From contig NZ_FZPD01000007.1 of the NCBI RefSeq assembly GCF_900188325.1, positions 62,001-126,000 of the forward strand: 64,000 nt of DNA. Reading direction: 5' to 3'. The position numbers were made by a program, and so were the translations under genes. The DNA comes from Ekhidna lutea. Lineage in GTDB: Bacteria > Bacteroidota > Bacteroidia > Cytophagales > Cyclobacteriaceae. This document shows positions 1 to 9,396 of the stretch, piece by piece (positions within the stretch are counted from its first letter, which is position 1; each line of letters begins with the position of its first letter). Under the pieces are notes generated by a model that saw only the letters and a list, made by a program, of their open reading frames with translations, ran no database searches and was not told the origin of the DNA.

Positions 1-407
1 AAATCACCCTGAGACCAGAGCTTGATTATGATGAAGAAAAAGCAGCGGTATACTCAGTGTTTGGAAGGAGAAGAAATTTTATGGGTGGAGAGTGGCAAGG
101 CGGTGATATCACCTTTTCGACCCGTGATTTGGTTTCCTATACCATTTTAGAAGACTCCATTCCCCCATCCATTGATCTGAAATTGGCCAATGAGGATCAG
201 TTAAAATTCAGGATTGATGATGACCTCTCTGGAATCAAAAGCTTTAAGGCAACAATAAACGGTGAATTTGTGCTGATGCATTACGAGCCAAAGCGTAAAC
301 TGATTTGGTCGCAAAAGCTAAATGAAAACATTCCATTCAAAGGAATGTTTATGTTAGAAGTAATTGACAATTCGAATAACGGAACGATTTATACCAAGGA
401 ACTATGA
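1..407 (+). CDS. C-terminal end of M23-type metallopeptidase (5' truncated by window)
   Basis: The reading frame is open from the first complete codon at position 3, so the gene begins before the window and only about 135 C-terminal residues are present. The tail is a beta-rich module that contains SGIKSFKATINGEF and VIDNSNNGT and ends in YTKEL. This layout matches the C-terminal domain that follows the catalytic LytM domain in Bacteroidota M23 endopeptidases, which cut peptidoglycan cross-bridges. The zinc-binding HxH catalytic part lies outside the window, so the family call comes from the tail alone and is moderate. The stop overlaps the start of bcp (ATGA), which suggests the two genes are translationally coupled in one transcript. 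Confidence 0.6.
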   Translation, partial: ITLRPELDYDEEKAAVYSVFGRRRNFMGGEWQGGDITFSTRDLVSYTILEDSIPPSIDLKLANEDQLKFRIDDDLSGIKSFKATINGEFVLMHYEPKRKLIWSQKLNENIPFKGMFMLEVIDNSNNGTIYTKEL

Positions 408-856
408 TCACATTAAAACCAGGCGATAATGCCCCAGACTTTGAAAGCAAAGACCAGGATGGCAATCCAATAAAGCTATCTGATTATAAGGGTAAAAAAG
501 TGGTATTATACTTCTACCCGAAAGACAACACTCCGGGCTGTACAGCTGAATCCTGTAACTTAAGAGATAATTATGAGGAGTTGCAAAAGCAAGGATACGA
601 AGTACTGGGTGTTAGTAGCGATGGTGAAAAATCCCATCAGAAGTTTATTGCTAAACATGAACTTCCTTTTAAGCTTGTAGCAGATGAGGATAAGTCAGTT
701 CATGAAGCCTACGGCACCTGGGATTTAAAGAAATTTATGGGTAGAGAATATATGGGCACAGTTAGAACAACCTTTGTAATTAATGAACAAGGGAAGATTG
801 AAGAGGTAATAGAAAAGGTGAAGACCAAAGATCACACCGCTCAGATTTTGAAATAG
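404..856 (+). CDS. bcp: Thioredoxin-dependent thiol peroxidase (BCP-type peroxiredoxin)
   Basis: This 150-residue cytoplasmic peroxiredoxin of the AhpC-TSA/BCP class reduces hydrogen and organic peroxides with electrons from thioredoxin. The active-site stretch YPKDNTPGCTAESC carries the peroxidatic Cys46 and a resolving Cys51 five residues on, the arrangement of atypical two-Cys BCP. The conserved Arg of the family appears in the later GTVRTTFVI segment. The length is normal for BCP. The start ATG overlaps the stop of the preceding peptidase gene by four bases. A strong hairpin terminator follows at 878-908. No odd features. Confidence 0.95.
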   Translation: MITLKPGDNAPDFESKDQDGNPIKLSDYKGKKVVLYFYPKDNTPGCTAESCNLRDNYEELQKQGYEVLGVSSDGEKSHQKFIAKHELPFKLVADEDKSVHEAYGTWDLKKFMGREYMGTVRTTFVINEQGKIEEVIEKVKTKDHTAQILK

Positions 857-877
857 CCTTTATTGACGGAAAACAAA

Positions 878-908
878 AAAAGGCCGGAATTTAAAAATCC
901 GGCCTTTT
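878..908. terminator. Bidirectional rho-independent terminator between bcp and susD-like gene
   Basis: An 11-bp perfect stem, AAAAGGCCGGA pairing with TCCGGCCTTTT, has a 9-nt loop. It has A-rich and T-rich ends in both directions, so it can end the plus-strand bcp transcript and the minus-strand SusCD transcript. Confidence 0.85.
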
Positions 909-924
909 ATATTAATTAATCTAA

Positions 925-2310
925 TCAGTTATCCCACCAAAGAGGAGTCTGAAGATTTCCATCTTTGATTGGAACATTTGCATTGTTCAAATCAATTTCC
1001 GTTTGTGGATATGAAACCCTTCTTGGAATCTCTCCATTCAAATTAAAAGAGTTTATACCATTTGAATTTGGAGTCAAATTAGGATATCCGGTTCTCCTAT
1101 AATCCGTCCATGTTTCAAGCCCATTCGAATACATGGCTATGTACTTCTGCGTGATAATCTGCTCCAAACGCGCTGCATTGTCAGCCAGACTGACAAGATC
1201 AGAATTAGCCGCAACATAAGCTGCATCATTTGCTCCCGTGAGCTTTGTAATTGAAGCACCGATTGCTTCAGCTAATGCTGCTTGAGCCGCAACCACATCA
1301 TTATTACCCATTAATTCGATCTCAGCCTCAATGAATTTCATTTCAGTGTAGCTTGTCATGATAACCGGTGCATTGATATTCGTATAAAATGTCCCCGCAT
1401 CAAAAGTGGTCGAATAACCCGAAGGAGTGCTTGCATCAGTAAGGAATAAAGCCGATCGCCTTGGGTCATTCAAGCCGTTAAGCATTCCAAAGAAAAATGG
1501 ATCGATGTTTATATTTCCACCTCTATCTTGTGAAAACTGATATGCCGGATTAGGCTCATTTGGGGAAGTACCAAAATTCAATTGCAAATCACCTGCTGAA
1601 GAAGAAATTGCATCGGCTAATTCAGCTTCCGCATCGGCATAGGCAGTGTTACTCACCTTGGTTAGCCTTAAATAATACTTCGCCTTTAAAGAATGAGCTG
1701 CAGCAATCCAACTGCTTGTGTTACCACCATAAATCAGGTCATCACTTCCTAACGCCGGACCAACACCTGCTGGGCCATTTAGCAAAGTAATTGCTTCATC
1801 AAGCAAGCTATGAATGGTCTGGTATATACTTTCCTGCGTATCATATGTTGGTTGAAGTTCTCCTGATCTGGCACCAAACGCATTGGTATACGGAATATCA
1901 CCAAACATATCAGTCATCGAACCCAGCCCGTGGGCAATAAGAATTTTAGCCATAGCTGAAGTGTGATTTGACTCCTCAGCGGTAGCTTTTTCTTCAATTA
2001 TCACCAATGGCTGCAAAGTAGAAACAAACATCCTTAAGAAGATTCCATCCCCATCTGCTGGCACCCATAGGTACCGATAATTATCGGCCTGCTGTGCATT
2101 AATTCCTACAAACTGTTGTGTGAATAATCCGCTTAAGCGAACCAACTCACCACCAATCACCCATGCCATACCAGCCTGTGCTGCAGGCACAATCGCTTGT
2201 GCAGATACATCTCCAGGGGTTGCCGGGCTTACATTTATGTCTTCGTCAAAATCACACGAACTGGTAATCAAAACGAGACAAGTCAATATAGATATTACTT
2301 TTATTTTCAT
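925..2310 (-). CDS. SusD/RagB-family outer-membrane nutrient-binding lipoprotein
   Basis: This 461-residue surface lipoprotein is the lid component of a SusCD uptake complex. The N-terminus is a lipoprotein signal peptide ending in LITSSC, followed by the acidic DFDED sequence that often directs surface export in Bacteroidota. The body is helical and TPR-like. It resembles the SusD-like_2 branch (nutrient-binding SusD/RagB), with a typical GDIPYTNAFG segment and a C-terminal YTEMKFIEAE motif, ending near WWDN. It follows its SusC partner by 21 bases on the same strand and is surely co-transcribed with it. The substrate cannot be read from the sequence. No glycoside hydrolase is nearby, but an M28 peptidase lies just upstream of the SusC gene. 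Confidence 0.93.
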   Translation of the reverse strand: MKIKVISILTCLVLITSSCDFDEDINVSPATPGDVSAQAIVPAAQAGMAWVIGGELVRLSGLFTQQFVGINAQQADNYRYLWVPADGDGIFLRMFVSTLQPLVIIEEKATAEESNHTSAMAKILIAHGLGSMTDMFGDIPYTNAFGARSGELQPTYDTQESIYQTIHSLLDEAITLLNGPAGVGPALGSDDLIYGGNTSSWIAAAHSLKAKYYLRLTKVSNTAYADAEAELADAISSSAGDLQLNFGTSPNEPNPAYQFSQDRGGNINIDPFFFGMLNGLNDPRRSALFLTDASTPSGYSTTFDAGTFYTNINAPVIMTSYTEMKFIEAEIELMGNNDVVAAQAALAEAIGASITKLTGANDAAYVAANSDLVSLADNAARLEQIITQKYIAMYSNGLETWTDYRRTGYPNLTPNSNGINSFNLNGEIPRRVSYPQTEIDLNNANVPIKDGNLQTPLWWDN

Positions 2311-2331
2311 CTTATTATCTTTTTTATTGGA

Positions 2332-5300
2332 CTACAGGGTCACATTTAGCTTGAACCCATAACTTTTTGTGTTTGGATTATTGAAGTAATCGTATCCAAA
2401 CACGTTACTCGCCGCACCAGTCAAATTGGTTTCCGGATCAATCCCTGTATAATCAGTAATCAAGAATACATTTCGTGCATTCGCATTAATGGTAATGGCC
2501 GAAAAAGGAAGGCCATCAACAACTGACTGTGGCAGTCGATAAGAAATATTCACATCTCTCAATCGAATCCATGAGCCATCTTGTACCGTCAATTCATCGA
2601 GGTTTACGAACCCATAGTTTTGATGGAAGTTGGTACCGCCATCTGTTCCGCCTTTCACAACCTCCAGCGTATTAATTGACTCTGTTGGGTTACCGTCTGC
2701 ATCAGCTGCAACTCCAGGGAAAACGACCCTATCATTCCTATCAAGCGTTGCTGCTCCAACACCAAATCCATTTAATACGCCATAGGTACCATTGTATACA
2801 TCTCCGCCTTGTCTAAAATCAAAGAGCATTGACAGCTCGATGTTTTTATAGCTGAATGTATTTCTGAATCCAAGTGTAAAATCAGGGTTTGGATCACCCA
2901 CTTTACCATCTACTGGATTTTGCAGTGGCATACCGGTATTCTGGTCGATCACCATTCTACCCTGATCATCTCGAAGGAATCTGGTTCCGAAGAAAATACC
3001 ATAGGGTTCACCCTGTTGGATACGCTGCGTACCAAAAGGATCTATTGTGATTACGTCAAGACCAGGTGCTATTTCATTAACGATAGATTCATATTTGTTG
3101 AAAATGAATCCGATTTCGTAATCAAAATCCCCGGTTCTAACCACACTTCCAGTAATAACTGCTTCAATACCATTGTTCTCAATTTCTCCTGCATTAATTA
3201 CTGTTTGTGCAAATCCAGTAGTATAAGGAAGGTCCACACTAATGATCGCATCTTCAGTCAATGATCGATAATAGGTAATATCAGTAGTGATTCTACCATT
3301 CAGGAACTTCAAATCTGCTCCTACCTCAAAAGTTGTGGTAAACTCAGGTTTCAATTCAGGATTCCCTAGAATATTATTCGGAATGAAGGAGTTGGTGCCA
3401 AGTGCTGGGAACAGAACTCCATTTGGAGTGGTCCAGCCATCCCGCACCCTCGCTTGTGTGAAAGTTGAAGCTGTAAAACCAAATGGTGCATCATTACCTA
3501 CCTTACCATAAGACGCTCTGATTTTACCGTAAGGAAGCGCACTACCCAAATCAATATTCTCAGTAAATGCCCACCCAACAGCTACCGCAGGGTAAAAGAA
3601 AGAGTTATTGGCTGATCCTAGAGTTGAAGACCAGTCATTTCTACCTGTAATATTCAAATACAGTGTTTCGAGATAGGAGATTCTCACATCCCCATAAACA
3701 CCATATAGTTGCTTCGCTTGTGGTCTTTCAACCACGCTAAAGCTCTGAGCACTGGCTGCATTGAAGAAGCCGCGGGAGGCAAGTCCTTGTCCATCCTCAC
3801 GTCGATTGGTCACTTTTTTGTCGTAATAATTCCATCCGAAGGTTCCATTTATGTAGATGGATGAGCTTAGCTCTTTCTGAAGGGTTCCATAAACATCCAC
3901 ATTTAAATCAGTGTTTGTGATTGCCTGGTTGATTACCTGACCAACACCAAAAGATCCTGAACCAATATCATTTCTAAATTTTCTGATATCAGAGTATTGA
4001 TCCAGCCCAACTCTCGAGTTTAAGGAAAACCAGTCTGTAAACTCATAGCTGAGTTGACCATACCCAATGATTCTGTTCACATTATCATCCATAAAGTTTT
4101 TGAATACAGTCCAATAAGGGTTGTCATAGATCGCTCCTCCTCCAATTTGACCTCTATAGGCTCGCGGGGTACCATCTTCAAATTGATACGCCGATGGATC
4201 TTTTGCTGGGTTGACACCACCTCTATTATCAAAAGAAGGAGTAGTGCGTAAAAGGCCAAGCATTACGCCAGAGGTGTTTGACCCATTCTGAACTTTTATT
4301 CCTCCACTGTTGATAAAGTTTGAAGAGAATGTCGCTTTCAATTTATCTGTTAGGTTTGATGAAATTGTCGCTTTCACTGAAGTTCGCTCAAACGTATTAT
4401 TTGGGATAATACCTTCTTGATTCAAATAGCCTACTGAGATATAATAGTTGATATTATCTGTACCACCACTCGCACTCAAATAGTGATTTGCGGTAACCCC
4501 AGTTTCAAAAAAAGCTTCGGTATTATTGTATGCCTTGGCCACCCTGCTTGTAGCTCTTGGATCTGAAGAGTGAACTATTAATCCATTTGGATCCCATATA
4601 GAGGGTTCATTAGCATATCTCAACTCATCTATTCTAGGACCCCAGCTATTACCGGTAAAAGATCCCGTCATAGGTCCTTCAAATGTTGGTACGCCTCCTA
4701 CCACATTACCTTGAGCATAGGTTGTTTGAAGCTCTGGAAGCTTATTTACCTTATCGAAGGTCATTCCAAATGAATAATTGATTCTTGCAGCGCCCTTTTG
4801 TCCCCGTTTGGTGGTAATGAGAATAGCTCCATTACCAGCCCTTACACCATAGAGTGCGGTTGCAGCCGGCCCCTTTAAAACTGTAAGACTCTCAATGTCA
4901 TTTGGGTTTAAATCAATCGCTCGGTTCGAATTATTAACCCCACCAGAACCCAAATTCGATATAGCATCTTCAGGTGAATCCGCGGTGGTGAATGTGCTAT
5001 TGTCAATAGGAATACCATCAACTACAAATAATGGGGAATTAGACCCTTGAATTGTAGAATTACCTCGTATCCTAATCTGGGCACCTGCACCGGCCGTTCC
5101 TCCTGAACTTGTCACCTGAACACCGGCTGCTTTTCCGGCCAGACCAGCCACCAGATTCACTTCATTGGCTCTGTCTACTTCCTCGCTATTTACTTCCTGT
5201 ACAGAGTAGCCAAGATCACGTTTTTTAGCTGTGAGACCAATAGCCGTCACCACGACCTCTTGAAGTTCCGTAAAGTTTGTGGCTAAAGAAACATCAATTA

Positions 5301-5559
5301 CAGACCTGTTTCCCACATCAATTTCCTGAGTGACAAATCCAATAAACGAGATCATCAATACATCTCCGTCGGAGACGTTCAAAGTGTAGCTTCCATCAAT
5401 ATCGGTCACTACACCGCTAGTGGTTCCTTTGAGTTGAACCGTTGCGCCGGGAATACCCTCACCGTTATCATCGGTGACTTTACCCGTTACTGTCCTTTGT
5501 GCCATCAGTCCTGAGACAGCAAAAAGACATAACACTAATACTAGGTAAGTTTTTTTCAT
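2332..5559 (-). CDS. SusC/RagA-family TonB-dependent outer-membrane transporter
   Basis: This 1075-residue TonB-linked barrel is the channel partner of the SusD protein encoded just downstream. Visible in order are a signal peptide ending near AVSGLMAQ, a carboxypeptidase-regulatory-like beta-sandwich (residues about 22-100, GKVTDDNGEGIPGATV), a TonB-box-like stretch before the plug, the plug domain containing the SusC signature (IRIRGNSTIQGSNSPLFVVDG, then ESLTVLKGPAATALYGVRAG), and a long 22-strand-type barrel ending in LNVTL. The length is normal for SusC. The complex takes up ligands across the outer membrane using TonB/ExbBD energy. The upstream 212 bases carry no clear -7/-33 match that I could find. 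Confidence 0.95.
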   Translation of the reverse strand: MKKTYLVLVLCLFAVSGLMAQRTVTGKVTDDNGEGIPGATVQLKGTTSGVVTDIDGSYTLNVSDGDVLMISFIGFVTQEIDVGNRSVIDVSLATNFTELQEVVVTAIGLTAKKRDLGYSVQEVNSEEVDRANEVNLVAGLAGKAAGVQVTSSGGTAGAGAQIRIRGNSTIQGSNSPLFVVDGIPIDNSTFTTADSPEDAISNLGSGGVNNSNRAIDLNPNDIESLTVLKGPAATALYGVRAGNGAILITTKRGQKGAARINYSFGMTFDKVNKLPELQTTYAQGNVVGGVPTFEGPMTGSFTGNSWGPRIDELRYANEPSIWDPNGLIVHSSDPRATSRVAKAYNNTEAFFETGVTANHYLSASGGTDNINYYISVGYLNQEGIIPNNTFERTSVKATISSNLTDKLKATFSSNFINSGGIKVQNGSNTSGVMLGLLRTTPSFDNRGGVNPAKDPSAYQFEDGTPRAYRGQIGGGAIYDNPYWTVFKNFMDDNVNRIIGYGQLSYEFTDWFSLNSRVGLDQYSDIRKFRNDIGSGSFGVGQVINQAITNTDLNVDVYGTLQKELSSSIYINGTFGWNYYDKKVTNRREDGQGLASRGFFNAASAQSFSVVERPQAKQLYGVYGDVRISYLETLYLNITGRNDWSSTLGSANNSFFYPAVAVGWAFTENIDLGSALPYGKIRASYGKVGNDAPFGFTASTFTQARVRDGWTTPNGVLFPALGTNSFIPNNILGNPELKPEFTTTFEVGADLKFLNGRITTDITYYRSLTEDAIISVDLPYTTGFAQTVINAGEIENNGIEAVITGSVVRTGDFDYEIGFIFNKYESIVNEIAPGLDVITIDPFGTQRIQQGEPYGIFFGTRFLRDDQGRMVIDQNTGMPLQNPVDGKVGDPNPDFTLGFRNTFSYKNIELSMLFDFRQGGDVYNGTYGVLNGFGVGAATLDRNDRVVFPGVAADADGNPTESINTLEVVKGGTDGGTNFHQNYGFVNLDELTVQDGSWIRLRDVNISYRLPQSVVDGLPFSAITINANARNVFLITDYTGIDPETNLTGAASNVFGYDYFNNPNTKSYGFKLNVTL

Positions 5560-5717
5560 AAAATTTATTTTGTTGAATAAATTCTAATGTTAAAGACTTG
5601 ACCTATCAATTAATTGTAAAAAAAGGGAGGTGTAATTGGTGCAACCTTTTTCATAAATCGTGTGTAAAGCATCCTCAGTGTGGTTCTATCGACTATTTAG
5701 GCACAAAGTCACAGCAT

Positions 5718-5757
5718 AAAAAAGCCCTAAACCGTTTGAACAGTTTAGGGCTTTTTT
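5718..5757 (-). terminator. Rho-independent terminator downstream of the M28 peptidase gene
   Basis: A 15-bp stem, AAAAAAGCCCTAAAC with GTTTAGGGCTTTTTT, has a 10-nt loop. It lies 15 bases past the minus-strand peptidase stop. The T-run on each strand makes it potentially bidirectional, but only the minus-strand gene needs it. It separates the peptidase transcript from the SusCD transcript. Confidence 0.85.
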
Positions 5758-5771
5758 ACCATTTTGCGATT

Positions 5772-7115
5772 TTATCGCTTAACCTCGCCCGGAAAAACAA
5801 CCAGACTTTCATTGCCGTCTTTTCCAACCGCAGACACTCCAAAAAAGTAATTGTCAATTACGATCCCCTTTAGAGTGAACTCGGTTTTGTCTTTGTCTAC
5901 ATTGTAGGACATATCCCATGTGGGTGAAGTAGTTTCTCTAAAGTAGACCTTATACCCTGCAAGGTTTTCATCATTAATTTCATCCCAATACAGTGTCGTT
6001 GCAGGCTGTACAGCTCCACCTATTGCGACATTTTTTGGTGCTGAAGGGGCAGATGCAAGAGCAGCTAGTGTAATCGCATTAACAGCGGTGAGTTTTGAGG
6101 CATAATCAAAATTCACATGCTCAATCACATCACCATATTTTATTCCATCTTCCTCCCGAATGTCCTGATGCTGCTGAGTGTAATTTTCATGCGCCTCCAT
6201 AATTCTTACCCCAGCAAATCCAGCATCACAAAAAGGTCTGTGATGCCCTCCACGACCAAATCTATCAAGCCGGTAAATCATCTTTGGATTCATTTCCGGC
6301 ATATAGGCTTTTGTCATTTTATACACATATCTGGCTAGCTGTCTGGAAATACCGTCAACCTCTCCACCGTAATACCTTCTCATTCTTTGCTGAAAATCAG
6401 TATCGGTTGGATTAGTTGGTTCTGAAAAAATTCGAAAAGTGCGATTATCAATCACTCCATCCACTCCCTCGATATTCCCGATCATATCATTATTTAAAAA
6501 ACCGATAATTTCCCACTCCTCTTCTACTGCCTTTGCCGCAAGATGTTTTCCTCCGTAAAGCCCTTGCTCTTCGCCAGACAGCCCTACTAAAAGTATTGAG
6601 CTTTCGAATTCATAATTTGACAAGACTCTGGCGGCTTCTATAACACCTGCCATTCCGGATGCATTGTCATTAGCACCAGGAGAGTCATCTGTATAGTTAA
6701 GTGGATCGGATATACGACTATCAATATCTCCTGCCATCACCACATACCTGTTGGGATACTTTGTTCCCCTTTTTATAGCCAACACATTGACAACCTCGGT
6801 ATCTTTTGTAATTCTTGTTTTAGCATTGCCTTTCTCTAATGTTCGTTGCATTGATACTTCATAACAACCACCGCATGCCTCTGAAATTTTTTCGAACTCG
6901 GATTTGATCCATCTTCTGGCAGCTCCTATCCCTCTTGTATCCGATTCAGTTTCTGACATTGTATGTCTGGTTCCAAATGATACAAGCGTTTGAATATCCT
7001 TTTCAATTCTCTCCGAGCTGACATTTTCAATGATTTCATAGGGAGATTGCGCTGGCAATTCCAGAAGGGCAATTATGCATACAAGTACAATACTTGGTCT
7101 TAAAAGATTAGGCAT
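5772..7115 (-). CDS. Secreted M28-family metallopeptidase with C-terminal fibronectin-III-like domain
   Basis: This 447-residue exported peptidase has a signal peptide at about residues 1-22 (ending LELPAQ). The M28 di-zinc aminopeptidase core follows, with GANDNASG (Asp150, bridging ligand), SGEEQGLYG (Glu182/Glu183, base and ligand), NNDMIGN (Asp210) and later a HENYTQQHQD histidine region. The usual first ligand motif HxD is replaced by Asp130-Ile-Asp132 (AGDIDSR). A fibronectin-III-like module occupies the last 90 residues (APKNVAIGGAVQP, ending in FPGEVKR). It probably removes N-terminal residues from peptides in the periplasm or outside. Its place upstream of a SusCD pair on the same strand, with a terminator between, suggests peptide use, but they are separate transcripts. 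Confidence 0.9.
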   Translation of the reverse strand: MPNLLRPSIVLVCIIALLELPAQSPYEIIENVSSERIEKDIQTLVSFGTRHTMSETESDTRGIGAARRWIKSEFEKISEACGGCYEVSMQRTLEKGNAKTRITKDTEVVNVLAIKRGTKYPNRYVVMAGDIDSRISDPLNYTDDSPGANDNASGMAGVIEAARVLSNYEFESSILLVGLSGEEQGLYGGKHLAAKAVEEEWEIIGFLNNDMIGNIEGVDGVIDNRTFRIFSEPTNPTDTDFQQRMRRYYGGEVDGISRQLARYVYKMTKAYMPEMNPKMIYRLDRFGRGGHHRPFCDAGFAGVRIMEAHENYTQQHQDIREEDGIKYGDVIEHVNFDYASKLTAVNAITLAALASAPSAPKNVAIGGAVQPATTLYWDEINDENLAGYKVYFRETTSPTWDMSYNVDKDKTEFTLKGIVIDNYFFGVSAVGKDGNESLVVFPGEVKR

Positions 7116-7154
7116 GAGTAATATTTTTAGTGTAAGTTAAATATCACTGAAATA

Positions 7155-8279
7155 TTAGTTGTTCTTAAAATCTGAGAATTGATATATTTTCACATTTTCG
7201 CCAAAGGGTATTCCAAGAACACGCTCTTTGGGATGTAATAGATCGTTTTGATGAGACAGGGGAAATGAAACGCGATTATCTGTCTTGTAGCTGTCGTAAA
7301 GCGAACTGGAATAATCAAAATTGAAGCCCGTTTCAGTAGTCAAATAATTATTGACTCCTTTCATCGATTGTACTGAACTTACAGACATTTCTAACAAGGT
7401 GATATCGGATGTTTCTTGTGAGATGTATTCTCCATTAATCCCGAGGCTCAAAATCTGAGACCATAGGGTTTCGCTTGTTCGATCATAGAGAATAAGATTG
7501 TTGTTATAAAGAAGCCCAGACACTCCAAACTCAACTTCTTTATTAAGAATATTTCTACTCCAAACCTTTGAAGTGCCTGTAAGAGGGCAGTAACTCAAAA
7601 CAATCGGGTTGCCATTTATATTATCATTTAATACTTCATGATACTCAAGTATGCGATGAGGGTATATGTAATTCTGCTCACCTGATTTGACTACAACAAC
7701 CAGCTCTTCTTCATCCAAACCTGAGTAAAATTCATTCTCTATTAAAGCTCTGCCTTCCAACCTTACATGTTTGGGTTCATCAATAGAAGGAATGCCATCC
7801 CTGAAACTTCCTGAAAAAATAAAATCTGTATTTACCAGCCAATCTTCCCGATTATTTCCAAAATTGGGATTTGCGATTGTTTGTCCACTGTGGAAATGTA
7901 ATTCTTTGTAGAATGAAGGAAAGAAGAACCAGTAGCCGGCTACTTGATCAATAGGCTTTAAGGCAATTTCCATATCTGAATTTACCAGATTGCCCCCAAT
8001 GTCATATTCGTTCCCATGCTGGTCTTGCAAGATGACTGGATACCCACTGTCTGAATGAGTAAATTCCAGTAATTCATTCGAGATAGTCGTTTCTCTTTGG
8101 TATGCTACTATCAATCGTTTGGGGGCATCCGCATATATTACAACAGGCACACCCCCTACTTCATCATTAATCACCCCAACAACCTTAGGGTCACGAATTG
8201 AGGGTGTTATCTCTTTGTCATCACTACCACATGAGAACAAAACACCAACACTACAAAGAATCAAAAGTGCTCGAATCAT
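7155..8279 (-). CDS. DUF3179-domain lipoprotein
   Basis: This 374-residue predicted lipoprotein has a signal peptide ending in GVLFSC with GSDDKE after the cysteine. The central and C-terminal parts carry DUF3179 hallmarks: YPHRILEYHEVLND, LSYCPLTGTSKVW and GVSGLLYNNNLILYDRTSETLWSQ. The LSYCPLTGTS segment contains a conserved cysteine typical of the family. The biochemical role of DUF3179 is not known to me and I assign none. The gene start overlaps the end of the upstream barrel gene by 29 bases in another frame, so the two are coupled and probably act at the same membrane. Confidence 0.85.
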   Translation of the reverse strand: MIRALLILCSVGVLFSCGSDDKEITPSIRDPKVVGVINDEVGGVPVVIYADAPKRLIVAYQRETTISNELLEFTHSDSGYPVILQDQHGNEYDIGGNLVNSDMEIALKPIDQVAGYWFFFPSFYKELHFHSGQTIANPNFGNNREDWLVNTDFIFSGSFRDGIPSIDEPKHVRLEGRALIENEFYSGLDEEELVVVVKSGEQNYIYPHRILEYHEVLNDNINGNPIVLSYCPLTGTSKVWSRNILNKEVEFGVSGLLYNNNLILYDRTSETLWSQILSLGINGEYISQETSDITLLEMSVSSVQSMKGVNNYLTTETGFNFDYSSSLYDSYKTDNRVSFPLSHQNDLLHPKERVLGIPFGENVKIYQFSDFKNN

Positions 8280-9222
8280 CTCTTCTTAATAATTTATAGC
8301 TCACTATAATAGAACCTTGCCAAGTAGTACTTAGTTGCAATCCATTTAAATTTCTATAAACAGGAAGAATAAAGTTCAGGCCAATATCCAGTTTTTGATT
8401 AACAGCAGAAGTCTGACCTGCCATCAGGTTCACCCAGTGACCGCCTGTATTTTCATTTGTAAAACCGCCATCAAATTCATCCATTTCCCTGTATTGATAG
8501 ACTCCTCCCAAAAACAAATTGGAAACGAATGTACTGACAATGTACTGGTAGGAAAAAGCGCTCAAAGCCTGGTATTGAGTGCCAAAGCGATAGTTGGGGT
8601 GAGCTTCAAAATTTCGCCCTTGCGTGTTGTATTTTATTGCAAGCTGATTGGAAATAGTATATTTTCGATCTGCTCTTAGGTAAAACGTAGATTGGAGGTT
8701 AATTCCAATGTCCACAGAGCCACTTCCTGATTGCATACTTTGTGGAAGAATGAGTCCATTTCCATCATCCGTGTTGGTGCTGCCAGTAGGCAATTTTAAT
8801 CCAATGGCAGCTGCTAAATCATAGTTTGAACCTAGTAGTTGATATCTTCCCCAAAATGAAATGTCGCCAAGTCCATTATTTGTATACCTTGTATTATTTG
8901 ATTGCCGAGAGACTGTCTCTTCCTGAAATAAGTAAGGCGCAACCAATGAAATAATTAGATTATCTGATAATCCATAATCTAGCTGAGTAATCGCAACACT
9001 TACCCTTCTTTTGATGAATGAATCTTCCAACTCTTTTTCACCTGAAACAAGATCATTGTTACTATTATGATTGAATGTGCCATGAATGCTCCAGTTCTGA
9101 GCTGTACCTGAAGAAAACACATACGACCCTAGAAGAGGCGTACCTCCAGTGCAACAAGTCTGCGATAAGGCTACTTTGAAGAATAGAATGATAAACCCGG
9201 TAAAAAGCTTGCATCTCAGCAT
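8251..9222 (-). CDS. Outer-membrane beta-barrel protein (transporter-like), function unknown
   Basis: A 323-residue protein with a signal peptide ending near KVALSQ. An unusual TCCTGGTPLLGSY start to the mature chain is followed by alternating amphipathic strands rich in aromatic and glycine residues. IIVSYKLL forms a likely last strand before a short polar tail. Segments such as GLGDISFWGRYQLLG and AAAIGLKLPTGS recall MetA-like or DUF-type outer-membrane channel proteins. It overlaps the following DUF3179 gene by 29 bases. The substrate is unknown. The two adjacent cysteines at the mature N-terminus could form a disulphide or bind metal; that is inference only. Confidence 0.7.
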   Translation of the reverse strand: MLRCKLFTGFIILFFKVALSQTCCTGGTPLLGSYVFSSGTAQNWSIHGTFNHNSNNDLVSGEKELEDSFIKRRVSVAITQLDYGLSDNLIISLVAPYLFQEETVSRQSNNTRYTNNGLGDISFWGRYQLLGSNYDLAAAIGLKLPTGSTNTDDGNGLILPQSMQSGSGSVDIGINLQSTFYLRADRKYTISNQLAIKYNTQGRNFEAHPNYRFGTQYQALSAFSYQYIVSTFVSNLFLGGVYQYREMDEFDGGFTNENTGGHWVNLMAGQTSAVNQKLDIGLNFILPVYRNLNGLQLSTTWQGSIIVSYKLLRRDDSSTFDSL

Positions 9223-9369
9223 AGATTTAAACTTAACAAATCAAATCCCACCTAAGATCCCCAAGACCATCAATTACGTAATTTGGTCAATGCACTGACA
9301 CAACCGTCAATTGGGTGAAATATTAACAAATTTTCCGCTGATCCCTCTATTAATGAAGTTAATGTAATA

Positions 9370-9377
9370 TAATTTTG
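9370..9377 (+). promoter_or_regulatory. Putative -7 promoter element (TAnnTTTG) for the SprB-repeat gene
   Basis: TAATTTTG matches the Bacteroidota -7 consensus 19 bases before the start codon at 9397. I found no TTTG at the expected -33 distance, so this is a half-site only. Confidence 0.35.
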
Positions 9378-9396
9378 GTATTCCCTAGTTTTTGAT

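Noticed and set aside
3287-3511. Plus-strand frames inside the SusC gene (for example 3287-3511 and 2920-3264)
   Set aside because: They are antisense shadows of the 1075-residue SusC frame.
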